From Limnomonas spitsbergensis (Eukaryota; Chlorophyta; Chlorophyceae; Chlamydomonadales): a DNA stretch of 64,000 nt. The notes beneath the pieces were generated by a model, which was given only the letters and a program-made list of their open reading frames with translations, was not told where the DNA came from and ran no database searches. The DNA lies in assembly GCA_037349105.1 (NCBI GenBank), contig JAYJMM010000037.1, positions 3,906,001 through 3,970,000 on the forward strand. The letters are read 5' to 3'. The position numbers were made by a program, and so were the translations under genes. Below, piece after piece: positions 20,768 to 34,600 of the stretch; the first letter of the stretch is position 1; every line of letters starts with the position of its first letter.

Positions 20768-22686
20768 TGTCGCACCATAAAGCAGTAACTGCAATACTAT
20801 GGTAAATACCGTAAACTCCGGTCAGGACACCTTAGAGAGGTGTCCTCTACTCACAAACACGGTACATCACCGTACACTCATGCTCCTTGTACTTCAGACA
20901 AGAGCTTGTTAACATGATAACTGTATCTGGAAGTCCCTAACTGGATATCTCTGCATAGAAGTCTCCGTCTCGTGGGTACCGCCCCTACTACTTTACTCGC
21001 CCCCCGCTCCCCAGCGTTAAGCCCTCCAGGCATGCGCGGGGAGCCGGAAAAAGGGGTGGTACTGAAATAAACTTCTGGAAAAATATGTACGTAGAAGCTC
21101 AAATCATCATTAGCAAATATGCCAGGTTCTGGCCTTCTACCAAACTGCCTGGTTCAGGCAATCTACGAATCCGCCTGGTTCAGGCATTCTGCGAATCCGC
21201 CTGGTTCAGGCATTCTGCAATAAAAAAATCAACCGAGTTCCAGCTGAAGCGCAATGCGCAGAATCCTACAAAGTCAAGCTGTTCAGCCCACTACTGGCTA
21301 GCAAACAGAGGAATTTCAAAGTGATAAGGTCAAGCTAAGAACAACCGCTGCTCTCGCCCCACTGCGCCATAGCCGCCTGGTCTTTAAAGGCCACAGAAAA
21401 TGTGCGCCGTAGCAGCGTGATCTGCCCCCTGCTGTGCTATAATTGCTCGAGTTGACTAATTCTCCTCGCTCATCATTGTCATAACTTATGTACTACTGTA
21501 GCCTTGTTGCTACGGTATTTGAGAAACAAATTTTCATGAAGCTGCCGTAACTCTACTCCTGCATCTTCCGTCTTCGGTCCGCTGGCTGCCGGCCCGCTGC
21601 CTACTGGGTACTAGGACGCGCCGCACTGCGTCTGCATTTCCGCTCTGTAGGTGCCTGCCCGCTCCTTGCCAGGTACGGCGTGGGTGACGTCACGTGTTCA
21701 GCGGCCCTGCCGCTCCGGGCTTCAGGTCCCGGTAAAATCCTCAAGGGCTGACTCCTCTTCCTCCCTTGCTGCTTCTTTGGCCACCTTGGCCCTTCTTGTA
21801 ACTGCTCTCGGGGTGACATTGGCCTCTCCCCGGCCAGTGGTGTACGAGATGTCATACAACCCGTTCGCCATTGGTCTTGCGATGCCCCGCTCCATTTGCC
21901 TTGTTGCTGGGTTGGTGGCCATGACCTCCACCTCAGGCCTGTCCATGACGTCGGCCTCCTGGGCTGTTCTGGCAGCCGCTCTGGCCGCTGGGCTCGGTCG
22001 CCCCTGGACCTGTAAGCTGCGCTCCTCTGTGGGGAGCCCTGCTACTGCAGCGGGCCCTGCTCCCTTGTCTTCCGGCGTGCAGTGTGGGCATAACCACTCG
22101 CCCTCAGGCACCTCCTCGAGTACTGGTACCAAGCAGTCCATGTGCCAACCTGTATTGCATGCATCACACAAAAGCATCACCTCTCCGCGATCGGGCAGCT
22201 GGCACACCTCGCATGACAGGCTTTTATTGGGTCTGGTTCCACTGAAATCAACCACTCCCCTGAGGTTGGGCAAGTGGCATGGAGAACAATTGACTGCATT
22301 CTCTGTAACTGTGAGGCCATCTGCCCCTTCCAGCACCAAAGTTCCCGTCGTCCCCAGTGTTTTTACCCTGAGGATCTCAGGTCTGGCCTTGGGATCGAGG
22401 CTGCGTCGCTCTGACGAATACTTCACATACACGTAATCTCCCTCTGCAAAACGCCTGACCTGGGGAACGTACCCTCCCCCACGAATGCGTGCATATCGCA
22501 GCTTGTCGCGGTGCTGCGCAATTTTGAGATGCTCACCCGCGACTGGCAGTGCCTCTTTGATCCTGGCCACCCTGGCCAAAAGCAGGTCTGCTGCCTCCTC
22601 TGCCGTTGCCACCTTGGCTGTGCTCCAGAGGTCCGCTCCCACTCTGGAAGGGAAGGTAGGTCTCTGTCCAAACAGCACCTCGTACG
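20768..22686. repeat. Repeat S, inner copy (B1)
   Basis: Same as 18222-20140, but continuous with the rest of the polyprotein frame. It begins two bases (GC) after the end of repeat L at 20765. Confidence 0.93.
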
Positions 22687-25600
22687 GCGCCATGCGCGTG
22701 GCCTGCTGCGGCGAGCATCGGAAGCCAAGGGCTACCCAGGGCACCATCTTGTCCCAGGACTCGTCGCTGCTGCCCTCCTCGCAGCACTTGCGCAGGCCTG
22801 CTTTGAGGGTCTGGACAGCTCTCTCCGAAAGCCCGTCTGCCTGGGGGTGGTTGGCAGAAGTGGTGCGATGGTCAATGAAGCAGTCCAGCAACATGTCCTG
22901 AAATTCACCCTGGAACTCTGTCCCCTGGTCTGTCACCACCTCTGCGCATCCCCCGAATCGTGCAACAACATTTTGAAAGAATGCCAAGGCCGTCACATCA
23001 GACGCCTTGCTTGGAATGGGGATCAACTCCACCCATTTGGAGTAATGCTCCACACACACCATCACAAACCGATTGCCCCTGGAAGTGGTCGTGAATGGAC
23101 CACACAGGTCCACTCCCCACCGGAAAAACAACCCCTCAATGGGTAGCGGGTGCAGGTTGGGCTGTATGTGATTGAATGTGGACGCCCTGGCCCTGTCACA
23201 CACACCGCATTCCTGCACCGCCTTCTTGACCGCTGCTCGAAGCCCCCGCCACCAATGCTGCTGCATGACCATGAAAGCCGTGCGGTGGCTGCCGAAATGG
23301 CCCGTACCTGCATGCGCTGTCTGGATCACTGCTAGCCTGTCCTCTGGCCTGGGCACCACACAACGTCTACCATCTGGCATGAGTCTCATCAGGACTCCTC
23401 CCCTCTCTGATTCCCACTGGAATGGTGCTGCTCTGCGCTGTATTCTGGTCTGTTCTCCTAGCTCTGTTCCCTGGACATAAGTCTTCTCACGGAGAAACCT
23501 CAAGACGGGCTCATCTGCCCACACATCAACCCTAGCCGACGGTCCTGCAGGACAACCTGGCTGGTCCTTCTCACTCTCTATATCCCTGGTGACTCTGATT
23601 TCAACATCAACCTGTGCCTCAGACGCGTTCCCACCTGGTTCCTGTGCCGCGTCGGCCCAGTCTGCCGCGGCGGATTCTCCCAGGCACTGTCTGTATGACG
23701 CGGCCACTTCCCCGCTGCCAGAGCACGCGTCTCCTGCAGTGGCAAGGGCATAGTGGCTGGACATTAAAGTCGCCCCCAGCACTGGGTCCCTGTCCTGGCC
23801 TGGCAGCTTTGCCCTGCGTGTCAATTCTGCTGGCAAGATCTTAGCACACTCAAGTGCCACATTGAGCCATGCACTCAGTGCCCATGAATCCATGCACCTG
23901 CCCAAGGCTGCCCGTCTGGCTGCCTCAGGGAAATCTGGGCGTGGCAATGTGGACCCCACAGCGTACCCCATGGCTCGCTCACGCTCGTTTGCGTTAGGCT
24001 CCTGCAAGTCCCCCATGGGCCTGTACACCATCCCATTTTGCCCGTTCCGGAAAGCATATGATGAGGGTGTGGCCATCAAACACGGCAGCACCTTCCTGGG
24101 TTGCCCTGTGACATTGATGCGGTACCCCCCATTGTCCGGACACGATACTACCTGGGCCTTGCTGCCCTTGTCCAGAATGTCGTCTACAATCCCCTCGTGG
24201 GGTCTGGTTGACGCACGAATCACAAATTCAATATCTGCTGCAGGGGCGATATTCCCCCAATAGTTGCGGGTGCGGTGGGCGTAAGACCCCACCTGCGCTG
24301 CGTCAAACAACGCCGGTGTCCCTAGAATCCTGCACACTTCCTGAAAAGCCTCAACACTGGCCTTCTCACTCTTCTGATTCAATTGCATTGCTACATTCTC
24401 AATCAGGTACGCTGGCGGCCTAGGACCCTGCAGGAACTGCAGAGTACCCAACAGCTTGACTAACGGGAAGAAAGACTTGCTTCTCTCTCCCGCGAGCCCC
24501 CGCCCCTTGCCAGCTGACGAAAGGTCCTGGCACTCCCAGCCTGCTACCATGAACCACTGGCGCCCCTCCTGGGCACCCGCCTCCTTGAGGTGTTCTACCG
24601 TAATGGCATACACATCTTGCGGCAACGCTCTGAAAGCCTTATCAAATGCTCTGACCGGGAGCAACTGGGGGAATCTCTTGTGCAACTGCAACAGGCGACC
24701 CCCTGCGATCTCTCTGACTTCCTCACTGATATCTGCATACAAGTACTGCACTACTGGGATACCTGCCCTGAGTACCATTTCCAGCCCTGAGCACATACCT
24801 CCAAAAGGCTCGAAGAGGACGACTCCTTCGGTCTCCATGGCCCGCACAGCCCCACTTGACAGGCAAGCTGTATCCAGGCCTGCAAGGGAATGAGGGGGTG
24901 TCACCCGAGGCAAGTCAGCAAGAACATCACTGATCATTGCCCTGGATCGCTCCCTGTTGCTGAACGCCTGCTCTGCTGTACTGACAGGCTGCGCCTGTTC
25001 ATCATCGTCAGTGGCGGCAGAGGATATCTCCTGCCCCACCGGTGCTGTCACGCAAGCTGCCTCTGCAGCTCGCAACATCTGCACTCTCCTTCTGCCCTCC
25101 TGCGCCATGCGCACTATCTGGTCTGCATGCCACTGGTTCACTCTGCCCAACCCTGTGAGCAAAGCTACTTGCTTCCCACTCGCCTCCTCCCTGGCTGCTG
25201 GCTCGGGCGCGACTGTATCAAGCCTGGCCCCTGTGCGGTCAGCTGAGGATGGGAGGGGGGATCTGGACGGGATATCTGCATTCTGGTGGCATGCTCCTGA
25301 GCGGTGGACAATGGTAATGTCTAGCTCTTGAAGCATGAGAGCCCACCTAGCGTGCTGGCCTACCAACGTCTGGTTGTCCATGAGGTAAGTGAGCGGCTCA
25401 TGGTCAGTGATGAGATGCACCTTGCACCCAAACAGCATGTGGCGGTATGTGCGTGCTGCATACACTGCGGCCAGCATCTCCCCCTGGAACGAGGAATAGT
25501 TCCTCTCGCTCTTGTTCAGGGATCTGGATGTGCATGCCACCATATACTCCCGCCCGCTGTCATCACACTGCCCTAGCACTGCGCCTATGCCTTGCTTAGA

Positions 25601-28600
25601 GAAATCTGTGTACAACAAGAACGGCCTTGGCGGCCCCTTGCCGTCTGGTCCTGTCCCACTGTAATCTGGTCTGCGCAGGACTCTCCCGCCCTCGCACATT
25701 TCTGTCTTAATCAACTGGAACGCCTGCGACTGCTCTGGCCCCCACACAAACGGGACCCCCTGGACCAGCAATGCGTTGATGCATGCTGCCTTTTTCGAGA
25801 AGTCCGGGACGTAGCACCGGTAAAAATTCAAGAATCCCATGACCTCCTGAATGTTTTTCACCGATGCGGGCTCTGGCAGCGCCATAACTGCTGCTATCTT
25901 AGCAGCGTGCGGCGTGAGCCCCTTGGCCGACACATTGTGACCCAGGTACTCTACTGTTGCGCACCCAAACAGGGACTTGTCGGGGTGCGCCCTTAATCCT
26001 ACACTGTGGAGCATGTCCAACATCAGCTCCACATGCCTGATGTGTTCTGCAGGTGTGTCACTGTACACTAGCAAATCGTCAATGAATGCTACGCAGAACG
26101 CACTCAGGCCTGCCCTGGCAATCTCTTCTTCCATCATACGTTGAAAGAAAGGAGGCCCGTTGCGCAGACCGAAATTGAGCTTTGTGTACATCCACAGCTC
26201 AGGTCCCATCCAGAAAGCTGTCTTAGGCTGGTCCTCTACCTTTATAGGGATCTGCATGAACCCCGACCGGAGATCAACCTTGCTGAATATCTTGGCAGTG
26301 CCCAGGTTCTGAAAAATAGTCTCCATCCTGGGGATGGCAAATTCCTGCTTGGCCGTACGCAGGTTTAACCTGCGCATATCGTGCGCTATTCGATGGTCTG
26401 TCCACTCCCCAGTGTCAGCACTCTTCTTGGCTGCTACTACTGAGTTGGCCGCAAACTTGATAGGCCCCCCCTGGGGCACCTTGACTATGATGCCTGCCTC
26501 AATCATTGGCTGACACTTTTCCTTAAAAATTGCTGCTTTAGGCGGTGGCATATCCCTGGACTTCTGAAAGCACGAACTGACCTCGTCTTCTAAAGCCAGT
26601 GTAAACTCACCCTGCGTGCCGCAGTAGCCTGGTAGATCCTCCATGGAGTAAGCGAATGCTCCTTGGCGATCCCTGAGGCTCTGCTCCAGGCTCTCCTGCT
26701 GCTCCGCAGTGAAGTCGGGGTGCTTGCCCAGCAGCCATCCCTCCTTGGTCTTGACGTACTCTGCGGGTGGCTCCACAACTCCCCCCGGCTGAAACATGTC
26801 GATCACCACAGCCGCCTGCGGGTCGTCCACCGCGGGCAGTTCTTCCTCGCCAGTGGTGTTGCCGTTGTGCCATCTCTCCTGCTGGCTGCATGCGCCCCTC
26901 CCGCTGGTGTCCCTCATGGAGCTGACAGCCGGTGGGCGCAACCATCCAGACGACAGCTTTGCTGCTGCCTCCCTTCCCGAAACAAAAGCGCCTTGGCCTG
27001 CTGTAAATCCTCCTCCTCGCACTCCTTGCCCTGTAGCTCGCGCCCCTGGCACACACACCGACAGCAGCAGCCACACCAGTATCAGCTGGAGCGCTCCCGT
27101 AAGGATCCCTTTAATTGCTGTACAGGTGAGGAGTCCTCTGCACGCTGTCGTCTTCCGCATGGGTTGCTGCTGTAACTGCTCTGCGGGCTGAACGCCTGGC
27201 TCTGCAATCTGCTCTGGCGGCTGCTGTCCTCTGGCCCACGTGATCTCCAGGTCTACCTGGCAGACCCTGAGTGGCAGGGCTGGGCAATCCAATCCTGGTC
27301 TGCTGCCTCGGTTCCTGTCCGCGGCCGCCCTCTGCGCCTTTCCTGCGCGTCTCCTGGCCTTCTTAGAATTCTTTCCTTGCAGCTTGGCAGTGTCAGCCCA
27401 AAGTGCACTGGCCCTTTCTGGCCCTGCTCCTGGGGTCTGTCCTGTGCTGCACTGTGCCATTCTCTCCTGCCTGTGGTTAGCGCGCTGCACGGCTGTACTG
27501 CTGCCTGCGCCCGCGTGCTCATCCTGCCCCCAGCCGCGTCGAATAGCGTCCTGCGCGCCGGCAACCCTGCTGGCGAGGTCCTCGCCCCTGCTGGTTTGGG
27601 CTTGTCTGCTGCGGCTGTCCGACGGCTGTTGGGTGCCTGCTCCTTCTGCTCTTCCCGTGTAGAGGGCTGATACTCTCTCCGTCAGCTCCTCCCGTAGCTC
27701 CCTGACCGCCCTGCTGTAACCTCCCATCCTGGGGTCCGGATCGGGCTGTGGTAGCATTTTAAGTCGAAACAGCAGGCTAGCCTCCTGGCCCGCCTCTTGC
27801 TGCCCCATTTCCTGCCTTCGCAGCACGTCCAGCTGATCGACAAAATTCCTGAGCACTGCAACCCAGCGCCTCGTGCTGTACGCCGCTGGGTCACCCCAAG
27901 GTCCCTGTGCCGCTGTCTGTGCTGGCTGGCTGATTTGGGGGTATCCCGGGCGCCCATTGCTCGTCTTGTCTGCTGCTGCCCCCTCGGGCCTGCGAGCGTG
28001 CTGGTCTGCTGCCTGCTGAAGGCTGATCCCCGTTGCGACCTGGTTTGCCTCTTCCTCCAGTGTGATTCCGCTACCAAGCTCAATAGCGGCCCTCCTGCTT
28101 CTGCGCTCTTTCATTGCTGCCTGCTCCTGAAAGATGCCGCGCACCCACGCGCGCCTCAGCTGTGGCAGCTCTCCCACCATGCCGTACCTTGGACTTCCTG
28201 GTCCTGGGCCGCTGTCTGCTGGCACGTAGTTGCTCTCTGCATCCCGAGCCTCTGCTCTGGTGACGCTATCCTGGTCCGAGGGCCCGGCTCCTGCCTCGTG
28301 CCACTCCTCATCTGACTCGGTGATCTCAACCAGTGGTGGTGGACCCTCTGAAACGTCGTCGCTGAACTCCGGGGTCCTGCTATCTGAGTCCTCCGCGGGC
28401 GGTGTGCTGACAATGTCTAGGGCTGCCTGGGGCTCTGCCCGTCCCCTAGGCTCAGCTTCCAGTGCTGCTACCTCCAAGTCGTCCACATACTCCAACAGCT
28501 CCCATGAGGCTGCCGCCGCCCCAAATGTTACAAATGCCGCCTGGGTCCATTCCGGCTCCTCATCCTGGACAGGGCCATCGGTGGCTGCTGCTGGCTCCTC

Positions 28601-31600
28601 TGCATCGGCGCCTCGCCTGCCCACCGGCCCATGTCCCCTACTCGGCTGGTTCCTCAAGTCCTCCAACTCCTCCTCGATGCCTACTTCCCCTGCCCCTCTG
28701 AACAGAGGGTGCAGCGTGCGCACCCCTGCTGGGTGCGCTTGTCTCCACAACTGCGTTGTTATGACGTCAGCCTGCCAATAGGGCAGCACGCTGCTGGCCC
28801 TGTTGTCGTGCCACGCCCTCCGCTCCTGACGCACCCACTGGTGCACATATGCTGCCAGGCGTTCTACTGCGAACGGTGAGCTCGCCAGCTCTTCCTCTCC
28901 TTCCCACATGGCTCCTGAAGCTGGCGACTGCTGTGGTCCGTAAGGCCATGTCGGACAGGCTGTTACCTCTGTAGGCGCCCACTGGTCCTCTACGCCCCAC
29001 ACATGCCGCATGGCCGCTGATCGCTGTCCTGGGAGCAGGACCCTCTGCAGCGCCATTAGCATGAGCGTCCACACTGTTGGGTCTGCTCCCCTAGCGTAGG
29101 TATAGGCATGGAACTCCGCCTCGTCTACTGACGCGCACTTAGTGACTGCCACGTCCTGCTGGTGCCTAGCAAACAGGTAGACGGGCATATCATCGTGAGT
29201 CGCGTGCATGTGGATCCATGCCGATGAAACGGGCAACTCCTCATCAGCCATCTCCTCATAGTAGTAAGTTACTAGCTGCTGGACTGGAATGGCTGCCCTG
29301 GCGTCCCCTGGCGCTGGCCCCCACGGCACTGCTTGTCCTGCGACCGTCCTGGGTATGACGATGGACGCCTCGATGGTCGCCTCACACCGCCCTGGACTGC
29401 CTGGGTGACACAGCCCTGCCCTCACTGGGGCCTGCTCTGTTGTTTCCACAAATCTCCCGAACTCGCCCATGGCTTGGACTGGCACATAAAATGCACGGTC
29501 TCTGAGGGCTGGGTGCCCCATCAGCTCACGGACACAATCCATCGCCCACGGCGTGCGCATGAATCCTGGCTGCGCGCCCTGCCACATCCCCTCGGCTGGC
29601 GCAATGTCTGGCATGTCCGGGTGCGTCCAGCCCGCTGCATCCACCGCTGTGATGCCTGCTGCAATGGCGAGGCTCACCATCTCGCTGACGCAGTATGCAT
29701 AGATGGGGTGCCGCGACCATCCCCTCTGCATATAATCTGCCATATTTGTGCTGGGCTGGATGTATCCTTTGAGCGCGGCGCACAGCATGACAGCTGTCAC
29801 TGCGTCCCACGGGAAAATCATCCTGGCAACTGCCTGCATGGCTGCTGCTCTGTTAACACATGTCTGCTCCCCGCCTCCTAGGAGCCTATAGTTCTGCAAC
29901 CGACATGGCCCGTCCGTATTATCTGCTGGCACAGTCAGCATAGCCCTGGAGGTGGACGCCTCTGGCATCTCTTCCCCCAGGCGGAAGTACTGCACAAAAG
30001 GCTCGCCTGCTGGCAGCGACTGCGGGAACGGCTGTATGTAGATGCGTTCTCTGCTGTAGGACCTGTCTCTGCTGAAGGACTGGTCAAGCTGCCTGTCCTC
30101 GCCCCTTGCGTCAGGCCTCCCTTCCCTCTCGCTGCCGTGCTGTGTCTCTCCGTCCTCGTCAATTCCTCCCCAAGCATTGCACCGAGAGCTGGTGCCTTTA
30201 TGGGTCCTAACGGGCCCCGCCCGAGCGTCCAGCTGGCTCCCTGCTGCGGTCCCTCTGGCTGCTGGGAGTCGCGACCCCGCTCTGTGTGGCTCCTCTGTCT
30301 CGGCGGCTGCTCCCGCTGCCCCTCTGCCGGTGTCTTGGTTGCCCTCCGGGGTACCTGGACATAACACGCCGAACGCTCTCTCATGCACGGGTGAGGGTTC
30401 CTGAGGCTCATATCTGTCTGCCAGAAAGTTGGACCCCGAATCGGTCTCCCACCCGTCGACGTTGTGCTGGGGTACTGCCTCCCGCTCACGTCTCTCAAAC
30501 TCATCCCACTGCTCATCATACCGGTCCCATTCACTGTCTAGGAACCTCTGCATCAGATTAGGCCACCCTACACACGGAGCTGGGCACCCCCTCCTCTGGA
30601 GATCCTTCAAGAACTCCAACGCATGTGCTACGGATCTGGCCGACCCTGCAGGCATAGTCCCATAATGGTTCATGGCTAACGCCTCTACAGCCATCGCCCA
30701 GTGGTTTACCTGACTGGCTACCTGCCCTTCTGGCACCCTCTGAGGTGCCACCTGAACTGGTCCTGCCTGACTGGCCCCAGCCTGGTAGGCATCTCTGTCC
30801 TGGCTAATGTCCATGTGGCCTGTCATGAAGCACGCGTGGCCTCCTGTACCCTCCCACCTTGGTTGCTCGCCCTCCGGTGGTGCTTGTCGCGCTGGCGGTT
30901 CTGGCCACGCGCTGGGGCCTGCTGCCCCCTGCTGGAAGTCCCTTGCGCTGGGAGTTCCCATGGCAGTATCGAAGGTCCTGCGCCTGCTCTCCATGGGCAT
31001 CCCCTGGCCCCTGCCTGGGCCCCAGGTTCCATAGCCCCGCGCTGGTCCTGCAGGTGCCCCTGGCCTGTCGCCTGTCGGCCCGGCCTGCTCCGGGTTGGTG
31101 CACTCGTTGGCAAAGTGCCCCGGCTGATTGCACTTGAAGCACAATCCACCATGGCGCGGTCCCAGGTGACGCCTAGGCTCTGCCGCCCCGCTGCCCTCTG
31201 CCAGGGTTCTGTTTGTTGGCCCGGGGCCTGGGCCTCTCTGGTGCTCCTGCCCCTGCCTGTAAGGCCTGGCAACCTCAGCATGGCGCCGTTCCCTGGATCT
31301 GCCCCTGGGCTGGTCCCTGCTTGGTGACCGCTGTCTGCGGTCCCTGCTCCTTTCCTCGCTGTTGCTGCGCCTCCCTGCGCCCTGCCGCTGGGTCCTGGCT
31401 GCCGGCGTTGGCACCGCCCCTTGGCGCTCCTCACTGATGGCCCTTTGCACGCTTCTGCTGCGCCGTCGTAGCCTTCTGTCCCCTGAGCCACTCTCGTCGC
31501 TGCTAGAAGGACTGCGCTTCTTCGGCTCCTCCACGTCTAGCTGCTCGTTGTCCACGTCTGGTAGCGGGGACGGAGTCGCCATCATTGCCCGGACGCACCC

Positions 31601-34600
31601 CGCCAACTCTGGGTCTGTTTCGAATGGGAGTGGCTGCCCGTGGTTTGGCGGGCCCCCCAAGTGCTGTAGTCCCAGGGCCTCCTGCAGCTCGTTCAGCTCC
31701 TCAGAACGCAGGATGTACTCTCGCTGGACCGTTGTCATGACCTGCTGACCATCCGTGATGACCTTCCACCCGGCCAGCTGGCCTTTCAGGTAATCCACAA
31801 TTTCCGCTGACTGTTTCCACATTTGCCGCTCTCTCCATCTCAGAGCCTTTTTCAGCCCGTTGACTTGCCCTGCCAGCCTGTGGATTTGCCTGTCTTGTGG
31901 GCTGGTCCCTGGCTCTGGGACCTGCTCTGCGCTGCAATCTTCCTCCTCCTCTGCTTCCTGCGCCTCATCTTCGCTGTTGCTGGCTGATTGCGCGGGGGCC
32001 CTTGCCGCCCCTGGCTTTCCCTGCCCCTGCTGCTGTTGCGCCTGCCTATCCTTGCCGCTGCCGGCCTGCTGCACTCTAGGTCCTGCCACCTGTGGTTGCT
32101 TTTGCAGCTGCTGCTGTTGCTGCTGCTGCTCTCCCCTGCTGCGCGTGGAAGTTGCCTGTGCAGCTCTATCGGCTGCCGCTGTGCCGTATCCCCTCCTCTG
32201 CGCTGCAGGCGGCCCTGCCTGCTCCGCAGGCGCTGTTTCTGGTGTCCTTGAAAAATCCTGAATCCTCCTCTCGCACTCCTCCACCGAGTGCTTGTCTGGT
32301 TTTCCGCACAAGGCGCACGGGTAGGCGGGGCATGCTGGCATGAAGTCTCTGATTGCCCTCTTCTCAACTTCAGAGAGTTCTGCGGCTCTGCGCGCTCTTG
32401 CCATTTCCTCTGCGGTTGGCGCTGCGGCCTCTGCCACTGCCGCCTCGACTGGTACCAGCCTGCGCCTTTGTAGCCTGGAGTTTGGCTCGCTGCTGGGTCC
32501 TGCGCCCTGCTCGGTTCTCATAGCGGCACCTGCGCGTGTGGCCATGGAATGCTTTAAGAGCTGTTCGTGCTCTGTTTCAACTGTTGCAGCTGGCCATCCC
32601 TCTCTTTCTGCGAATCCGCACTGAATTCCAGCCCATGCCACTGCTGCTGCTTGGTACCCCCCTGCTGGAGATGCCCGCACTAGTGGCAGCGTAAGGTCCT
32701 TGACCCCTTGCGCTCTCTGTGCGCCCTCTCTGGGTCGTAAGGTCAGCCTCCCTGCTGCCTCTAAAACCCCGCTATACTTGAGGAACTCTGGGTTCCCTAC
32801 CAAGTGCTCATATGCATCCGGCGGTGTCTTAACGACCCTGACCACCGTTGGCTCCATAATGGCATTGGGCCCTCCGTATCCATACACTACATAAATGAAC
32901 AGCACTCCATACAAATCTGCCCCTGCATTGTCTGTGGTACGTATCTTCTCGTCTGTACGCACCAGCTCTGCCCCCATGGCAACTAATTGCTCTGCAATAT
33001 TGACGGTGATGACATGGCACGTGCATGCGGAGTCCATGAGTGCTTTCTGAGCCACCAGGACCTTCCCATTGACCATAAGTCCCACACACTGCTCCAGGTT
33101 GCTTCTGTCATTTTTGAAATACTGCAGCTTGGGTGCAGCTGTCACCATTCTACCCTCTGGCCTGGTGTTACTGGTCTCACCCCTGTGGCCGGAGTTATCT
33201 GCTCCCATGGGCATCGTGGTGAAAGACAGCGCTGAAAGCCTCTCGTTCAGCTTGAACACCTGTAGGCGGATGTCAGACATATCGTCAGCAAGCTTACTCA
33301 ATACCAGCCTCTTTGCTCCCTTCCTGGAGGGGGGTTCCACGAATCCTGGCACTGGTTCCTCCTCCTGCAAAGGCTCTGGCATAAACGACTTAGGACGGGC
33401 GTTATGAACCGCCTGTTTGAAACCTGCAGGCTTGGGTACCAGCCCAACCTGCGTCATGAGTGCTACGGACTCGCTGAGCATCTCTGCCATGGTCTGGTGC
33501 CATCCTTCAGGCTCAGCCTGCCCCGTTGCATTGCTGAGGTGCGACACGTGGGCTGCCTGCTGCACCTGACCTCCCTGGCCAGGCCCAGGCCTAGGATACT
33601 GTCTGTTGTTCTGATTCCTGTCATACGGCCTGCCTGCCGCCTGTCCCTGCTGCGGCCTTGGCGGCAGGGGATACTGCTGTTGCTGCGGATACTGCTGTTG
33701 CTGCGGATACTGCTGTTGCGGCTGTCTGGCCGGTCCAGGTGTGATGTCTGTAACCAGGGGCGTAGGTCTGCGCTCATCCCTGGCCCTGGGCGCCCTGCAA
33801 TCCCTGGCGAGGTGCGACGTACTACCGCACTGGTAGCATGCCTTGGCTGCGCTTGAGCCACCCTCAGCGTTGTAATTTGCCGCCCCTGCTTGGTCCGCCC
33901 AGGCAACTCCTCTGGGTTTACCCTCCATCCGCGCCTGTGGTACTGCTGCTGAGCCTGTGGGGTGCACAATTCCATCAAGGCGTGTTCGCATCTCCCACTG
34001 TCCTGCTCTCTCTCTCCTGCCCCTGCTGGGCTGTGCCTCTCCCTGGCCAGGCCCGCTGTTGGTTATCTGCCTGAAGCCGGTACCTCCCAGGTCCCCCATT
34101 TCCAGGGCAAACCTCTCCCACAGCACCACCTGCTGCGTGAGTACTGCGATTTGGTCTTCATCACTCATGCTGAGGTACCCTGGCACTGTCATAACAAACT
34201 TGCTCAGCTTGGCTCTAGCAACTGCTGGCAGTCCGTCGTGGAACATGCGCGAGACCGAGTGGCTTCTGCCGAAGTGATCTACTGCATCCCTTGAGATCTG
34301 CAGCAACTCTGCTGTTGTCAGCACTCTGTGGGCAAATGCCTCCACCGTCTCCTCTGGCTTGACATCTGGGTCTAGAGTAGTCTTTACTCCTAACCTGAGG
34401 TTGGTGATGGCCGTCCTCTCCTCTGAAGTCGGCTTTCCCACCTCCTCCTGGACCACCCTGATCCACAACGTGAGTAGCGAAGCTTCGCACCCCTGCTGCT
34501 CCGCTGGGGCTATCCATTGCTGTCCGATCCGCTCCACCTCTCTGGCAATTCTGTTTCCTGCGTGGGGCGCTGCCCTGATGGCTGCCATCAGCGGCCTCAT

